Notes: generated by a model from the sequence alone, not told the origin. Numbered from the stretch's first letter, positions 36,466-46,368 are shown. The stretch is 64,000 nt of DNA from Comamonas antarctica (GCF_013363755.1 NZ_CP054841.1:434001-498000), one strand, 5' to 3'. Numbers and translations are program-made.

Positions 36466-36939
36466 CTAGAGAAAACCAATCCAGCGCCCGGCCAGCAGCA
36501 CGGCGCACCACAGCAGGGTCGAGGCCGCGGCGCGCAGGCGCAGTCCGGTGGAGAGCGTGCCATCGCGCAGGCTGCGGGCCAGGGCCGGGCTCGCATGCTG
36601 CCAGGCGATATTGCCCACGGCCAGCAGCAGCAGTCCCAGCTTGAACTGGAATGCCGCGTTGTCCAGATACTCGTGCGGGCGCACCGTGAACAGCCACAGC
36701 CCGGTGGCGACGGCCAGGCCCAGCCCGGCGGCGGCGGCCCGGCTGGAAAACGGCAGCAGCACCGGCAAAGGCACATTGCGCCACAGTCCCGCCAGGCGCA
36801 GGTCCAGCGGCACGATGGCGCCAAGCAGCAAACCCAGGCCCAGGATATGGGCCGCGTTCAGGAACAGATACGCCGTGCCCGAACCCCGCAGCCAGAGCGC
36901 TCCCGGCCAGGCGGCCAGGCTGTCCAACAGCCCCTCCAT
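36466..36939 (-). CDS. Integral membrane protein, DUF6644-like
   Basis: Start at ATG 36939 (MEGLLDSLAAWPGALWLRGS); a TTG at 36948 overlapping the upstream stop is an alternative. Four hydrophobic helices at about 20-45, 63-85, 92-112 and 135-155. The LNAAHILGLGLLLGAIVPLD segment holds a His within the first helix, as in proteins predicted to bind heme or pass electrons. It starts 5 bp after the DUF6152-like gene, so they form one transcript. Confidence 0.7.
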   Translation of the reverse strand: MEGLLDSLAAWPGALWLRGSGTAYLFLNAAHILGLGLLLGAIVPLDLRLAGLWRNVPLPVLLPFSSRAAAAGLGLAVATGLWLFTVRPHEYLDNAAFQFKLGLLLLAVGNIAWQHASPALARSLRDGTLSTGLRLRAAASTLLWCAVLLAGRWIGFL

Positions 36940-36944
36940 GGCGC

Positions 36945-37355
36945 TCAATGCTTCAGGCGCTCGGGATACATGTCGTAGTTCTTGCCATCGATGGTGATGC
37001 GCACCGCCTTCATGTGCCGCTTTTGCGGATCGAGGTCGCGGTTGCCGCGCACGGTGATGGCATCGCCCACCCGGGCGCTCGACTCCTGGAAGCCGGAACG
37101 CTCGGTCTGGGCCGGGTTGCCCAGGTCGACCTGCCAGCGCGCGCCGTCAGCCGCCACGACGACCAGCGTGGGATGCGGCGGCGCCATGGAGATCTGCGCG
37201 ATCCGGCCTTCGAGCGTCATCTGCTCGCTTTCGGCCCAGGACCAGCCATGGTGGGCCAGCGCGACATGCGCGGTCGAGACCAGGGCGGCGCCCAACAGCA
37301 AACGCGTGGCTTGCGTCATGAGGTTCCTGCGGGATACAGAACGGAAACAGGACAT
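36945..37355 (-). CDS. Periplasmic protein of the DUF6152 type
   Basis: 136 residues. The ATG at 37355 follows AAGGAG at a good distance; ATG 37319 is possible. Signal peptide ends AHVALA, and the mature chain starts HHGWSWAESEQMTLEGRIAQ, the hallmark opening of DUF6152 proteins. The rest is a small beta-barrel-like domain (WQVDLGNPAQTERSGF, GDAITVRGNRDLDPQKRHMK). The N-terminal His pair may bind metal. Co-transcribed with a downstream membrane protein gene, a common pairing for this family. Confidence 0.75.
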   Translation of the reverse strand: MSCFRSVSRRNLMTQATRLLLGAALVSTAHVALAHHGWSWAESEQMTLEGRIAQISMAPPHPTLVVVAADGARWQVDLGNPAQTERSGFQESSARVGDAITVRGNRDLDPQKRHMKAVRITIDGKNYDMYPERLKH

Positions 37356-37379
37356 GGCGACTCCTTGGCAACGGGTTGG

Positions 37380-37856
37380 CTAGCGCCGGCCTTGCGCGCC
37401 CAAGGCCAGGGCCACGACGGCAATGCCGCCGGCAATGATGAGCGCGTCCTCGATCAGGCCGCTGCGCGTCTGGCCGATGTGCTTCATGGCGCTTTTGCGT
37501 GCGTCGAGGGTCACATAGGCCAGCGGCACCGCGGTGGCAATGGCGGCCACCGCTCCGGCTTGCTCGCGGCCCTTGGGCGCCAGCGCCGCGCCCGCGATGC
37601 CGGCGCTCGCGACGCGGGCCAGCAGGCCCAGGAACACGGTTCTGTCAGGTGCGGTCTTCATCTTGTCGCCGGCCAGCTCGCCCGCGCCCATGAACAGAGC
37701 GCCGAAGCGGAACAGGGGGCGATCGAGCAGCGCCAGCTTGCCCGGCGTGGATTTCCCCAGCAGCCGCGCCGCCGACAAGGTGGCCATCGGTGTCATGGAG
37801 CGCGCGCTGGCGACCGCGCCAATCAGGGCAGAGTACAGAAGGCCGGTGTTTTTCAT
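37380..37856 (-). CDS. Membrane protein, DUF4126-like
   Basis: 158 residues from ATG 37856 (MKNTGLLYSALIGAVASA). Hydrophobic stretches at about 5-22, 80-100, 105-125 and 140-155. The MTPMATLSAARLLG segment early on and the final IEDALIIAGGIAVVALAL are characteristic of DUF4126 proteins. Function unknown. It lies 24 bp upstream of the DUF6152-like gene in the same direction, so the three genes 37856 to 36466 probably form an operon. Confidence 0.7.
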   Translation of the reverse strand: MKNTGLLYSALIGAVASARSMTPMATLSAARLLGKSTPGKLALLDRPLFRFGALFMGAGELAGDKMKTAPDRTVFLGLLARVASAGIAGAALAPKGREQAGAVAAIATAVPLAYVTLDARKSAMKHIGQTRSGLIEDALIIAGGIAVVALALGAQGRR

Positions 37857-38039
37857 GATGGTTTCAATGCAGGTCAAAATACCATCCTTGACCACATGGC
37901 GCCGCCTGTCGATGCGCGAAAGCGCGACCGTGCGTAGGACAAAAGCAGGAGTTCTGAACTGCGGCCTGAAGAAATTCCGGATCCGGCAACTGCGGGCCCT
38001 CTTGCCAGATGAAGCCTAAAAGGCAACAATCATAGCCTT

Positions 38040-38669
38040 ATGAGCAACACCCAGCAAGCCATGGATCTGCTGTTTCCCAGCCTGCGCCAGCAGGTGCTGG
38101 CGGCGTTGCTGCTGCAGCCCGGCAGCAGTCTGCACCTGCGCGAACTGGCACGGCTGACCGGCAGCCACGCAGGCACATTGACGCGCGAGCTCGCCAAGCT
38201 GGCCCAGGCCGGGTTGCTGCTGCGCAGCAACCAGGGCAACCAGGCACGCTACAGCGCCAACGTCCAGCACCCGCTGTTTGCGGAACTGGCAGCCATGTTC
38301 CGCAAGACCCATGGCGTGGCGGCGGCGCTGCGCACGGCCCTGGAGCCGCTGGCCGACCAGATCAGGCTGGCGTTCGTTTATGGCTCCATGGCGAGCGGCA
38401 CGGCGCATCAGCACAGCGATATCGATCTGCTGCTGGTGGGAACGCCGGACTTCGTGGCGGTCGTTCAGGCCGTATACCCGCTGCATGCGCAGTTGGGCCG
38501 CGAGATCAACCCGGTGGTCTGGACGCCGCAGGAGTTGGCGGCCAAGGCACAAGCGGGCGATCTCTTCGTGCGCGAACTGCTGCGCAAACCCAAACTCTGG
38601 ATACAGGGGGATGACCATGGGCTTGAACAACTTGCAGGCCATCGGCCGCCTGCAGGCGCATCCGCCTGA
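38040..38669 (+). CDS. Nucleotidyltransferase with N-terminal winged HTH (MNT, antitoxin-like)
   Basis: 209 residues. The N-terminal part (about 5-75) is a winged HTH (LHLRELARLTGSHAGTLTRE). The C-terminal part is a minimal nucleotidyltransferase with YGSMASGTAHQHSDIDLLLVG at about 114-134, giving the GSxxxG and SDxD metal/ATP motif. In known type VII systems such enzymes adenylylate the HEPN toxin to silence it. Here it overlaps the next gene, which looks HEPN-like, by 53 bases. The HTH fusion suggests it also represses its own operon. Confidence 0.85.
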   Translation: MSNTQQAMDLLFPSLRQQVLAALLLQPGSSLHLRELARLTGSHAGTLTRELAKLAQAGLLLRSNQGNQARYSANVQHPLFAELAAMFRKTHGVAAALRTALEPLADQIRLAFVYGSMASGTAHQHSDIDLLLVGTPDFVAVVQAVYPLHAQLGREINPVVWTPQELAAKAQAGDLFVRELLRKPKLWIQGDDHGLEQLAGHRPPAGASA

Positions 38670-39063
38670 TCCCGGGGGCATGACCAAGCTGCTTCAGGCG
38701 GCGCAGCGCAATCTGGCTGATGCGCAGGTGGCGCAGATCAGTGCCGGCAACCGATTCGATGCCGCCTACAAGTGCGTGATGCAATGCGCCATGCTGGGCC
38801 TGTGGGCCCATGGCTGGCGCACGTCCACCAGCCAGCCCGGCCACCATCAGACGGCGATCCAGACGCTGGACCAGACCCTGGGCGTGGACAAGCAGGACCT
38901 GATCCTGCTCGACGCCTTGCGCCGCCAGCGCAATGTCAACGACTATGAAGGCGATCCGATTTCCGATGCCAGCTTGCAAGCCTGCCTGCAAGCGGCCGCC
39001 AAGCTGCTCGCACACACGCGGCAGTGGCTGCATGCCCAGCATCCGGAATGGCGCTTGGACTGA
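38617..39063 (+). CDS. HEPN-like protein, possible toxin partner of the nucleotidyltransferase
   Basis: 148 residues from ATG 38617, preceded by AGGGGG at six bases; an ATG at 38611 is too close to that site. All-helical HEPN-type protein: LLQAAQRNLADAQVAQI, RFDAAYKCVMQCAMLGLWA, and LRRQRNVNDYEGDPIS. The usual RNase motif Rx4-6H is not seen; instead there is RNxxDY, as in a subset of HEPN/DUF86-like proteins. It overlaps the MNT gene, so translation is coupled. Whether it is toxic is unknown. Confidence 0.78.
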   Translation: MGLNNLQAIGRLQAHPPDPGGMTKLLQAAQRNLADAQVAQISAGNRFDAAYKCVMQCAMLGLWAHGWRTSTSQPGHHQTAIQTLDQTLGVDKQDLILLDALRRQRNVNDYEGDPISDASLQACLQAAAKLLAHTRQWLHAQHPEWRLD

Positions 39064-39156
39064 GCACTGATAGCGCGCGGGCGAAACTCGTCGCGCCATG
39101 TCGGTCAACCTGCTCGCGCATCGAAGTGCAGCGGCCGCAACGGCCTGGTTGACGCT

Positions 39157-39648
39157 TCACTCCTCCCGGGCGCGCGGGTAGCCGGCCTCGGCCCAGCGCT
39201 CGGCAGACGCGCGCGTGAGGCGATGGTCGGGCCGGACCCGGATCCTGGCCAGCTCGCTGCCCTCGGCATCGGTGGCGGTGAGCGTCGCGGACGGGTTGTC
39301 CTCATCGGGCTCGATATCGAGCGCCACCGTCACGCGCCGCCCGCGGACCTCGATCTCGATGTCCTTGTGCAGCAGCGCGGCCTGGTGCTGCTCGTTGCGG
39401 CGTATCACTTCGCTGGCCGTCTTCACCAGCGTGTTGAAGGCCGACATGTCCAGGGGTTTGGGACTCTTCTTGTCCCGGCCCATGGTCCAGGGACCGACCA
39501 GCGCCGGCTCGGCCTGGCCGTCCTGGGTCATTGCCACGGCCCAGCCGTCGTCGTCTTCATTCTTGATGACGCGGGCCATCCAGCCCTTGTGGTGCCAAAG
39601 GCGGTCTTCGAAGATCGAAACGTCTTCGTGCTCGGGTTCAACGGACAT
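39157..39648 (-). CDS. Conserved hypothetical protein, 163 aa
   Basis: Start at ATG 39648 (MSVEPEHEDVSIFEDRLWHH). Acidic soluble protein with a beta-rich first half (WMARVIKNEDDDGWAVAMTQDG, ALVGPWTMGRDKKSPKPLD) and a C-terminal part with RVTVALDIEPDEDNPSATL. No signal peptide or membrane segment. The frame uses typical GC-rich codons. I recognise this as a type seen in Comamonadaceae-like genomes without a known role. Confidence 0.7.
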   Translation of the reverse strand: MSVEPEHEDVSIFEDRLWHHKGWMARVIKNEDDDGWAVAMTQDGQAEPALVGPWTMGRDKKSPKPLDMSAFNTLVKTASEVIRRNEQHQAALLHKDIEIEVRGRRVTVALDIEPDEDNPSATLTATDAEGSELARIRVRPDHRLTRASAERWAEAGYPRAREE

Positions 39649-39828
39649 GTGCGGACTTCTGGAAGCGATCAAGTCCAAAGTCTACTGTTTTTTTACACAG
39701 CTCTGCTGGCGTGCGCGCTTCTTTGCCTCTGGAGAAATGGTCATTGCGCAGGCGCGGGCAAGTTTTCCCGCCGATGCGCGCGCGGGGCGCCAGCGCGTCA
39801 CGCGCGCCACCCTGCACGGCCCTCTGCC

Positions 39829-39834
39829 TATAAT
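39829..39834 (+). promoter_or_regulatory. Perfect -10 element (TATAAT) before the cobalamin riboswitch
   Basis: TATAAT at 39829-39834 in otherwise GC-rich sequence, 7 bases before the first stem of the leader RNA. No good -35 hexamer is seen 17 bases upstream. Confidence 0.6.
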
Positions 39835-39840
39835 CCGCGA

Positions 39841-40130
39841 GCCCCGTGATCCACGGGGCATCCGTGCGCCAGGTGTCTGCATGTCTTGCATGCAGAGTAA
39901 ACGGGAACGGGGTGAAGGCCGCAGCAATGCGCCCATTCCCCGGCTGCCCCCGCAACGGTAAGCAAGCGACAACGCCAATCGCTTGCCGGCTGGACTCCAG
40001 CCCGGCAAGCCGTCACTGGGCCTCTACGTGGTCTGCAACAGCAGATGCGCGGCGGGCCTGGGAAGACGCGGCGCTGGCGGAAAGCCTTTTCCGCCCCTTG
40101 TGAGCCCGGATACCGGCCTGGCGCGTTTGC
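39841..40130 (+). ncRNA. Cobalamin riboswitch controlling the downstream uptake operon
   Basis: Opens with a perfect 8-bp hairpin (GCCCCGTG-atc-CACGGGGC, 39841-39859). Conserved cobalamin-riboswitch blocks follow in order: AACGGGAACGGGGTG (39899-39914), GCTGCCCCCGCAACGGTAAG (39943-39962), the B12-box region GCCGTCACTGGG (40009-40020), and the 3' GAGCCCGGATACCGGCCT segment (40102-40119). It precedes a TonB receptor and a complete FecCD-type ABC importer. Binding of adenosyl- or related cobalamin should turn expression down. The exact 3' border is approximate; about 125 bases of leader remain before the ATG at 40255. Confidence 0.92.
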
Positions 40131-40254
40131 GCATGCTCCAGCATGCGCCGAGCCGACCGTCTGCGGGGTGCAGACAGCGGCGCGAAGCCGGCTGCCCATG
40201 CGGGGAGAGCCGCGCGCGTTGCTGTCACAACAGATGGTCCTACCTGTTTGACCA

Positions 40255-42333
40255 ATGCAACGCCCATTTTTCGCTCTCCGTCCCGTCGCCCTGTGCGCGG
40301 CCCTGCTTTGCGCGCCGGTCCTGGCGCAGCCCTCGCTGCCGGAAGTTCGCGTCGCTGCCGCGCCGCAATACCCCGGTGAACAGTTGACACTGCCGGCGCA
40401 GACCGCGAGCCGCACCGGCCTCTCCATTCAGGACACACCCGCCAGCATCGACGGCGTGTCGGCCGAGCAGGTGCGCGAACGCGGCGACCACGGCGTGGCC
40501 GAGGCCGTCACCCGTACCGTGGGCCTGACTTCCAGCGCCTCGCCCGGCAATGGCGGCCTGGCGTTCGGCAGCCGCGGTTTCGCGGGCGTGAACTCGGTGG
40601 GGGTGGCCGAAGACGGCCTGTCCGCGGCCATTGCCGCCGGCACCATTTCCTCTCCCTCGGACAGCTGGGGCTACGAGCGCCTCGAGGTGCTGCGCGGCCC
40701 CGGTTCGCTGATGTACGGCAGCGGCACCCTGGGCGCGACCATCAACGCGGTGCGCAAGCAGCCCAGCCGCGTTGCCAGCCATGAAGCCATGGTCTCCGGG
40801 GGCTCCGACGCCACGGCACGCATCGGCCTGGGCGCGACCGGCCCGCTGGGCGATATCGTGAGCTACCGCCTCGATGTCCATGGCCAGCGCAGCGACGGCG
40901 AGCGCGCGCTGGACGATTCGCGCAGCGGCAAGTTCATGGGCACGTTGCGCATCGAGCCCTCGAGCGACCTGCAGATCGACCTGATGGCCGACCACAGCCT
41001 GCAAAATCCCACGCGCTACTGGGGCACGCCCGGCCTCAACGGCCGCGTGGTCGAGGCACTGCGCGGCGAGAACTACAACGCCGGCGACAGCATCATCCGC
41101 TATGAAGAGGACCGCCTCCGCGCCAGGCTGCGCTGGCGCGCGACCGACGCCATCACCGTGCGCAACGACCTGTTCCATCTCCAGACCGACCGCCGCTGGC
41201 GCAATATCGAAGCCTATGCGTACCACCCCGCGGCCAGCACCGTGGCCCGCTCTGACTACCTGGAAATCCTGCATGACCTGGAGCAGACCGGCAACCGTTT
41301 CGGCGTGGACCTGGCGCTGGGCGCGCACCAGCTTGCCCTGGGCTGGGACGTCTCCAAAGCCAGCTTCGAGCTCGGCAACAACGCACCCTATGGCGGCTCC
41401 TCGGTGGTCTCGGCCTTCCATCCGCAGCCTGGCCGCTGGATCAGCCCCGACCCGACACTGGCCAAGTCGGCGACCGAACTGCGCCAGAACGCGCTTTATC
41501 TCGAAGACGCATGGAAGCTGTCCGAGCAGTGGCTGCTGCTCGCCGGCCTGCGCCGCGACACCTACGACTTCGAACGTGCCGAACGGGTCGCGGGCACGCC
41601 CTTCGACAAGAAGCTGGGCGGCACTTCGGCGCGCCTGGGCCTGAGCTACAAGCTCGATGCGCGCACCAGCCTCCATGCGCAATACAGCAGCGGCCACGAT
41701 CCCGTGACCACGCTGCTCACGCTGAACCTGGCCAACCGCGATTTCAGGCTGAGCCAGGGCCGGCAGCTGGAGTTGGGCATGAAGCAGCAGCTCCCGGACC
41801 AGCGCGGCGAATGGACGCTGGCCGTCTACGACATCCAGAAGGATGACATCGTCACGCGCGATCCGAACCGGCCCGCGATCTCGATACAGGGCGGTTCGCA
41901 GTCGGCCCGGGGCGTGGAGCTGACCGGCGTGCTGCGCGCCAGCGCCGCGCTGCGCTTCGAAGGCAACGCCAGCTACACCGACGCGCACTTCGACACGCTG
42001 CTTGAAGCCGGTGGCAACCGCGCCGGCAATCGCCCGCCAGGCGTGGCCAGACAGACCGCCAACTTCTGGGCCCACTACCGCCTGCAGGCCTGGCAGGCCT
42101 CGCTGGGCGCGCGCCACGTGGGCCAGCGCTATGCGAACAACGCCAACACCATCGCGGTGCCGGGCTACACGCTGTTCGACGCGGCGCTGCATTGGCAGTT
42201 CAATGCCCACACCACTTTCAGCCTGTTGGCGCGCAACCTGACCGACCGCTTCTACGCGAACGCCACCTACGGCAGCCAGTTCCTGGTCGGCGCGGGCCGG
42301 CAGTTCGAGCTGGGCGCCAACTTCCGCTTCTGA
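40255..42333 (+). CDS. btuB: TonB-dependent receptor, BtuB-like cobalamin receptor
   Basis: 692-residue outer-membrane protein. Signal peptide (FFALRPVALCAALLCAPVLAQ) then a plug with IQDTPASIDGVSAEQVRERG and YERLEVLRGPGSLMYGSGTLGA at about 143-164, and the beta-barrel ending ELGANFRF. By sequence alone it is closer to ferric-siderophore-type receptors than to E. coli BtuB; the assignment to cobalamin rests on the riboswitch upstream and on the importer genes that follow directly. No STN domain. Confidence 0.88.
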   Translation: MQRPFFALRPVALCAALLCAPVLAQPSLPEVRVAAAPQYPGEQLTLPAQTASRTGLSIQDTPASIDGVSAEQVRERGDHGVAEAVTRTVGLTSSASPGNGGLAFGSRGFAGVNSVGVAEDGLSAAIAAGTISSPSDSWGYERLEVLRGPGSLMYGSGTLGATINAVRKQPSRVASHEAMVSGGSDATARIGLGATGPLGDIVSYRLDVHGQRSDGERALDDSRSGKFMGTLRIEPSSDLQIDLMADHSLQNPTRYWGTPGLNGRVVEALRGENYNAGDSIIRYEEDRLRARLRWRATDAITVRNDLFHLQTDRRWRNIEAYAYHPAASTVARSDYLEILHDLEQTGNRFGVDLALGAHQLALGWDVSKASFELGNNAPYGGSSVVSAFHPQPGRWISPDPTLAKSATELRQNALYLEDAWKLSEQWLLLAGLRRDTYDFERAERVAGTPFDKKLGGTSARLGLSYKLDARTSLHAQYSSGHDPVTTLLTLNLANRDFRLSQGRQLELGMKQQLPDQRGEWTLAVYDIQKDDIVTRDPNRPAISIQGGSQSARGVELTGVLRASAALRFEGNASYTDAHFDTLLEAGGNRAGNRPPGVARQTANFWAHYRLQAWQASLGARHVGQRYANNANTIAVPGYTLFDAALHWQFNAHTTFSLLARNLTDRFYANATYGSQFLVGAGRQFELGANFRF

Positions 42334-42334
42334 G

Positions 42335-43348
42335 ATGCATATGCGCCAAGCTTCTCTTTGTATTGCAACGGCGCTGGTGCTGGCGCTGGGCGCCTGCTCG
42401 CGGCGGGAGAGTCCGGCCGCGCCGGCACCTGCGGCGCCATCCGCCGTGGCGCCCGTGACCGTGGACGTCTGCGGCAAGCCCGTGGCATTTGCCCAGGTGC
42501 CGCAGCGCGCGGTGACCTATGACGTCGGCATCACCGAGATGTTTCTGTACCTGGGGCTGGGCGACCGGCTGGTGGGCACGGCGGGCATCCCGGCCGACAA
42601 GGAAATCGATCCGGTGTTCCGCGCGCAGCTCGAGCGCGCGCCGGTGCTGTCGCGCAAGGGCATCAATATGGAGTCCATCATCGATGCCAAAGCCGACTTC
42701 GTGTTTGCCGGCTGGAGCTATGGCTTTCGCCCGGGCGAGGTGACACCCGAGCTGCTCGCGGGCTACGGCATTGCCAGCTATGTGCTGACCGAGTCCTGCA
42801 TCCGCGTGGGGCCGCGCACGCGCGTGCGCATGGACGACACGCTGGCCGACCTGCGCAATGTGGCGCGCATCTTTGGCGTGCAGGACGAGGCCGAGCCGCG
42901 CATCGAGCGGCTCGAGCAGTCGCTGCGCGCACTGGAGCGCCGCACGCAAGGCGTGCAGCAGCGCCCGCGCGTGTTTGTCTACGACAGCGGCGAAGACATT
43001 CCCACCACCTCGGGCCGATTCGGCATGCCGCAGGCCATCATCGAGGCCGCGGGCGGCAGCAATATCTTCGACGACATCGCCAGCAACTGGCCGCGGGGCA
43101 ACTGGGAGGACGTGGTCGAGCGCAACCCCGAATGGATCGTCATCGTCGACTATGGCGTGCCCGACGCGCAGGGCAAGATCGACTTCCTGCGGCGCAAGCC
43201 GCAGCTGTCGCAGGTGGATGCGATCCGCGACCAGCGCTTTTTCGTGCTGAGCTATGCCGAGGCCACGCCGGGCCCGCGCAACATCGCACGCGCCCGGGAC
43301 CTGGCGGCCGCCATGCATCCGGCTTTGATGGCCCCCGCCAAACCCTGA
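42335..43348 (+). CDS. btuF: Cobalamin-type ABC binding lipoprotein, BtuF-like
   Basis: 337 residues, beginning one base after the receptor gene; ATG 42335 and ATG 42341 are both in frame. The signal ends with lipobox LGAC. It is a class III (FecB/BtuF, periplasmic-binding-2) receptor: FAQVPQRAVTYDVGITEMFL, LGLGDRLVGTAG, EWIVIVDYGVPD. It captures the corrinoid passed by the TonB receptor. Length is longer than E. coli BtuF, as usual for the lipoprotein type in this group. Confidence 0.87.
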   Translation: MHMRQASLCIATALVLALGACSRRESPAAPAPAAPSAVAPVTVDVCGKPVAFAQVPQRAVTYDVGITEMFLYLGLGDRLVGTAGIPADKEIDPVFRAQLERAPVLSRKGINMESIIDAKADFVFAGWSYGFRPGEVTPELLAGYGIASYVLTESCIRVGPRTRVRMDDTLADLRNVARIFGVQDEAEPRIERLEQSLRALERRTQGVQQRPRVFVYDSGEDIPTTSGRFGMPQAIIEAAGGSNIFDDIASNWPRGNWEDVVERNPEWIVIVDYGVPDAQGKIDFLRRKPQLSQVDAIRDQRFFVLSYAEATPGPRNIARARDLAAAMHPALMAPAKP

Positions 43349-43355
43349 GCCACCC

Positions 43356-44440
43356 ATGCAGCCTATACACCCTCTTCTTGCGCCAGCGCGGCGCTGGCCT
43401 ATCGCGCTCTGGTGCGCAGTGCTGGCAGCGATCTTGGCAACTGCCCTCACCTTCGCGATCACCTGGGGCACGGTGAGCATCGAGCCCGCCACGGTCTGGC
43501 GCATTGCCGCGGCGCAGCTGCTGCAAGCCGCCGGCATCGAACCTGCGGTGCAGACCAGTTGGTCGGTACAGCAGTTCCAGATCGTCTGGCTGATCCGCAT
43601 GCCGCGCGTGCTGCTCGCGGCGCTGGTGGGCGCGGGCCTGGCCGTGGTGGGCGTGGTCATGCAGGCCATGGTGCGCAACCTGCTGGCCGATCCCTATCTG
43701 CTGGGGGTGTCGTCCGGCGCCTCGGTGGGCGCCGTCTCGGTGCTGGCCTACGGCACGCTGGCCATGGCCGGCAGCTACGCGCTGACGGCCGGTGCGTTTG
43801 CGGGCGCGCTCGCGGCCACGCTGCTGGTCTATGCGCTGGCGCAGGTGCAGGGGCGCATCCATGCGACGCGGCTGATCCTGTCGGGCGTGGCCGTGGGGTA
43901 TGTATTGGTCGGCCTCACCAGCCTGATCACGCTGACCTCGGGCCAGCGCGAACTCGCGGCCGCGCTGATGACCTGGACGCTGGGCACGCTGGCCGGCACC
44001 GAATGGAAGGAACTGGGCCTGCCGGCGCTGGTGCTGGCGGCCAGCCTGGCCTGGCTGCTGCTGCAGGCCCGCACGCTCAATGCGCTGGGCAGCGGCGAGG
44101 AAACCGCCATGACGCTGGGAGTGAACACGCATGGGCTGCGGCGCCGGCTGTTCATCGTGGTCTCGCTGCTGACCGGCACCATGGTCGCGGTCAGCGGCGC
44201 CATCGGTTTCATCGGCCTGGTGATTCCGCACATCACGCGCATGCTGGTGGGCAGCAACCACCGGCGCGTGCTGCCCGTGGCGGCGCTGGGCGGGGCGATC
44301 TTCCTGGTGCTGGTGGACCTGCTGGCGCGCACCTGGCTCGCACCCACCGAGATTCCTGCGGGCGTGCTCACTTCCCTGATCGGCGGGCCGTTTTTCGTGG
44401 GCATGCTGCTGCGCCACACGGGCTTTGGCGGGAGGCCGGC

Positions 44441-44444
<4 letters not shown>
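43356..44444 (+). CDS. btuC: FecCD-family permease, BtuC-like
   Basis: 362-residue inner-membrane protein with about ten helices. FecCD motifs are LIRMPRVLLAALVGAGLAVVG, MQAMVRNLLADPYLLGVSSG, GEETAMTLGVNTHGLRR (cytoplasmic coupling region) and GAIGFIGLVIPHITRMLVG. It starts 7 bp after btuF and its stop overlaps the ATPase start (ATGA). Confidence 0.92.
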
Positions 44445-45223
<779 letters not shown>

Positions 45224-45326
45224 GCACCCGCAGCCGCGGGAAGACCTGCGGGGCTGGATCAGCGCACTGCACCCTGGTGTTTATGCTGGCCTGATAGACT
45301 GGATCCCATACGCCAAGTCACACACC

Positions 45327-45581
45327 ATGTCTTCCAAGCCCCAACCCACCATTTTGACCGAACGCGGAATGCAGATCGCCGAGCGACGCATCCCCGCGAT
45401 TGCCGCCAAGGCGGGTCATGATGCGTACTGGAATACGCTCAGGCATACCGGCGCGGTCACCGTGAAGACCGCCAGCGGCCAGGTCGTCGAACGCAAGCTC
45501 GACGGCAGCGTCACGGTCCTGATGAATCTCCCGATCGGCAAGCGCGTCAAGCCCGGCACCATCCTCAAGCGTGTCAAGTAA
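45327..45581 (+). CDS. Small protein (84 aa) before a zeta-toxin-like gene, possible antitoxin
   Basis: Starts at ATG 45327 (MSSKPQPTILTERGMQIAER). The middle has VTVKTASGQVVERKLDGSVTV and the end IGKRVKPGTILKRVK, a basic beta-like tail. The next gene, a P-loop zeta-toxin-like kinase, begins inside it (GTG at 45571, 11-base overlap). Small proteins in this position beside chromosomal zeta-type genes are often predicted antitoxins. I do not recognise its fold; the pairing is by overlap. Confidence 0.7.
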   Translation: MSSKPQPTILTERGMQIAERRIPAIAAKAGHDAYWNTLRHTGAVTVKTASGQVVERKLDGSVTVLMNLPIGKRVKPGTILKRVK

Positions 45582-46368
45582 AGCTGCGCGCGCCGGACGC
45601 GCGCCGTCTCCCGCCATGCGCTCGGCACAGCCGCGCCTGCGGGTGCTGGCAGGACCGAATGGATCGGGCAAGAGCACCATCATGTCCGAGCTCAAGCCGC
45701 AGTGGATCGGCGTCTTCGTCAATGCCGACGAGTTGGAGAAGGCCCTCAATGCCTCGGACGGGTTTTTGCCGCTTCGGGATTTCGGCATTACGGGAGCGCC
45801 TGCCCGAGTGCTCGCGCGGATCAAGACCAGCCTGCAGACGTTTGGGCTCGACAAGCAACTGGACATGCCGGCCTTGTTGCAGGGAATCGCTTTGGACCCA
45901 GCGCTGACGCTGTGGGTGCCCGGGCCCTTCAACTCCTATCTGGCGGCCTCGCTGGCCGAGGCCATCCGCCAGGAACTGCTGCACGAAGGCAAGACCTTCA
46001 CCTTCGAGACGGTGATGTCGCACGACTCGAAGATTGCCTTCATGCGCGCAGCGCGCGAGCGCGGCTACCGCATCTACCTGTACTTCGTGGCCACCGATGA
46101 TCCCACCATCAACATCGACCGGGTACGCCGGCGCGTGCTGCAAGGGGGCCACCCCGTGCCCGATGACAAGGTCATCGACCGCTACCACAAGTCCATCGAT
46201 CTGATGACCGCGGCTTGCGAGGTCGCGCACCGGGCCTATATCTTCGACAACTCCGGAGCCCGGCACAAGCTGCTGGCCGAGGTCACGGATTTCGACACCA
46301 TCCGCCTGGAAACCAGCGTCATCAATCCCTGGTTGCTCGGCACGGCACTGTGGTGCAGCTTCTCCTGA
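45571..46368 (+). CDS. Zeta-toxin-family P-loop kinase-like protein
   Basis: 265 residues from GTG 45571, or about 250 from ATG 45616. Walker A LAGPNGSGKSTIMSEL at about 26-41, then GVFVNADELEKAL matching the zeta substrate-site region, FTFETVMSHDSKIAFMRAARERGY and YFVATDDPTINIDRVRRRVLQGGHPVPDDKV, the lid region with paired arginines. Zeta toxins phosphorylate UDP-N-acetylglucosamine; chromosomal relatives like this one are widespread and their substrates are largely untested. The C-terminal WLLGTALWCSFS is unusual and hydrophobic. Confidence 0.85.
   Translation: MSSKAARAGRAPSPAMRSAQPRLRVLAGPNGSGKSTIMSELKPQWIGVFVNADELEKALNASDGFLPLRDFGITGAPARVLARIKTSLQTFGLDKQLDMPALLQGIALDPALTLWVPGPFNSYLAASLAEAIRQELLHEGKTFTFETVMSHDSKIAFMRAARERGYRIYLYFVATDDPTINIDRVRRRVLQGGHPVPDDKVIDRYHKSIDLMTAACEVAHRAYIFDNSGARHKLLAEVTDFDTIRLETSVINPWLLGTALWCSFS

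Noticed and set aside
36945..36948. TTG start of the DUF6644-like gene overlapping the upstream stop
   Set aside because: Possible, but the ATG at 36939 is only 5 bp past the stop and is the simpler choice.
40240..42477. Long minus-strand frame opposite the BtuB-like gene
   Set aside because: Antisense shadow; no domains, while the + strand gene has signal peptide, plug and barrel motifs.
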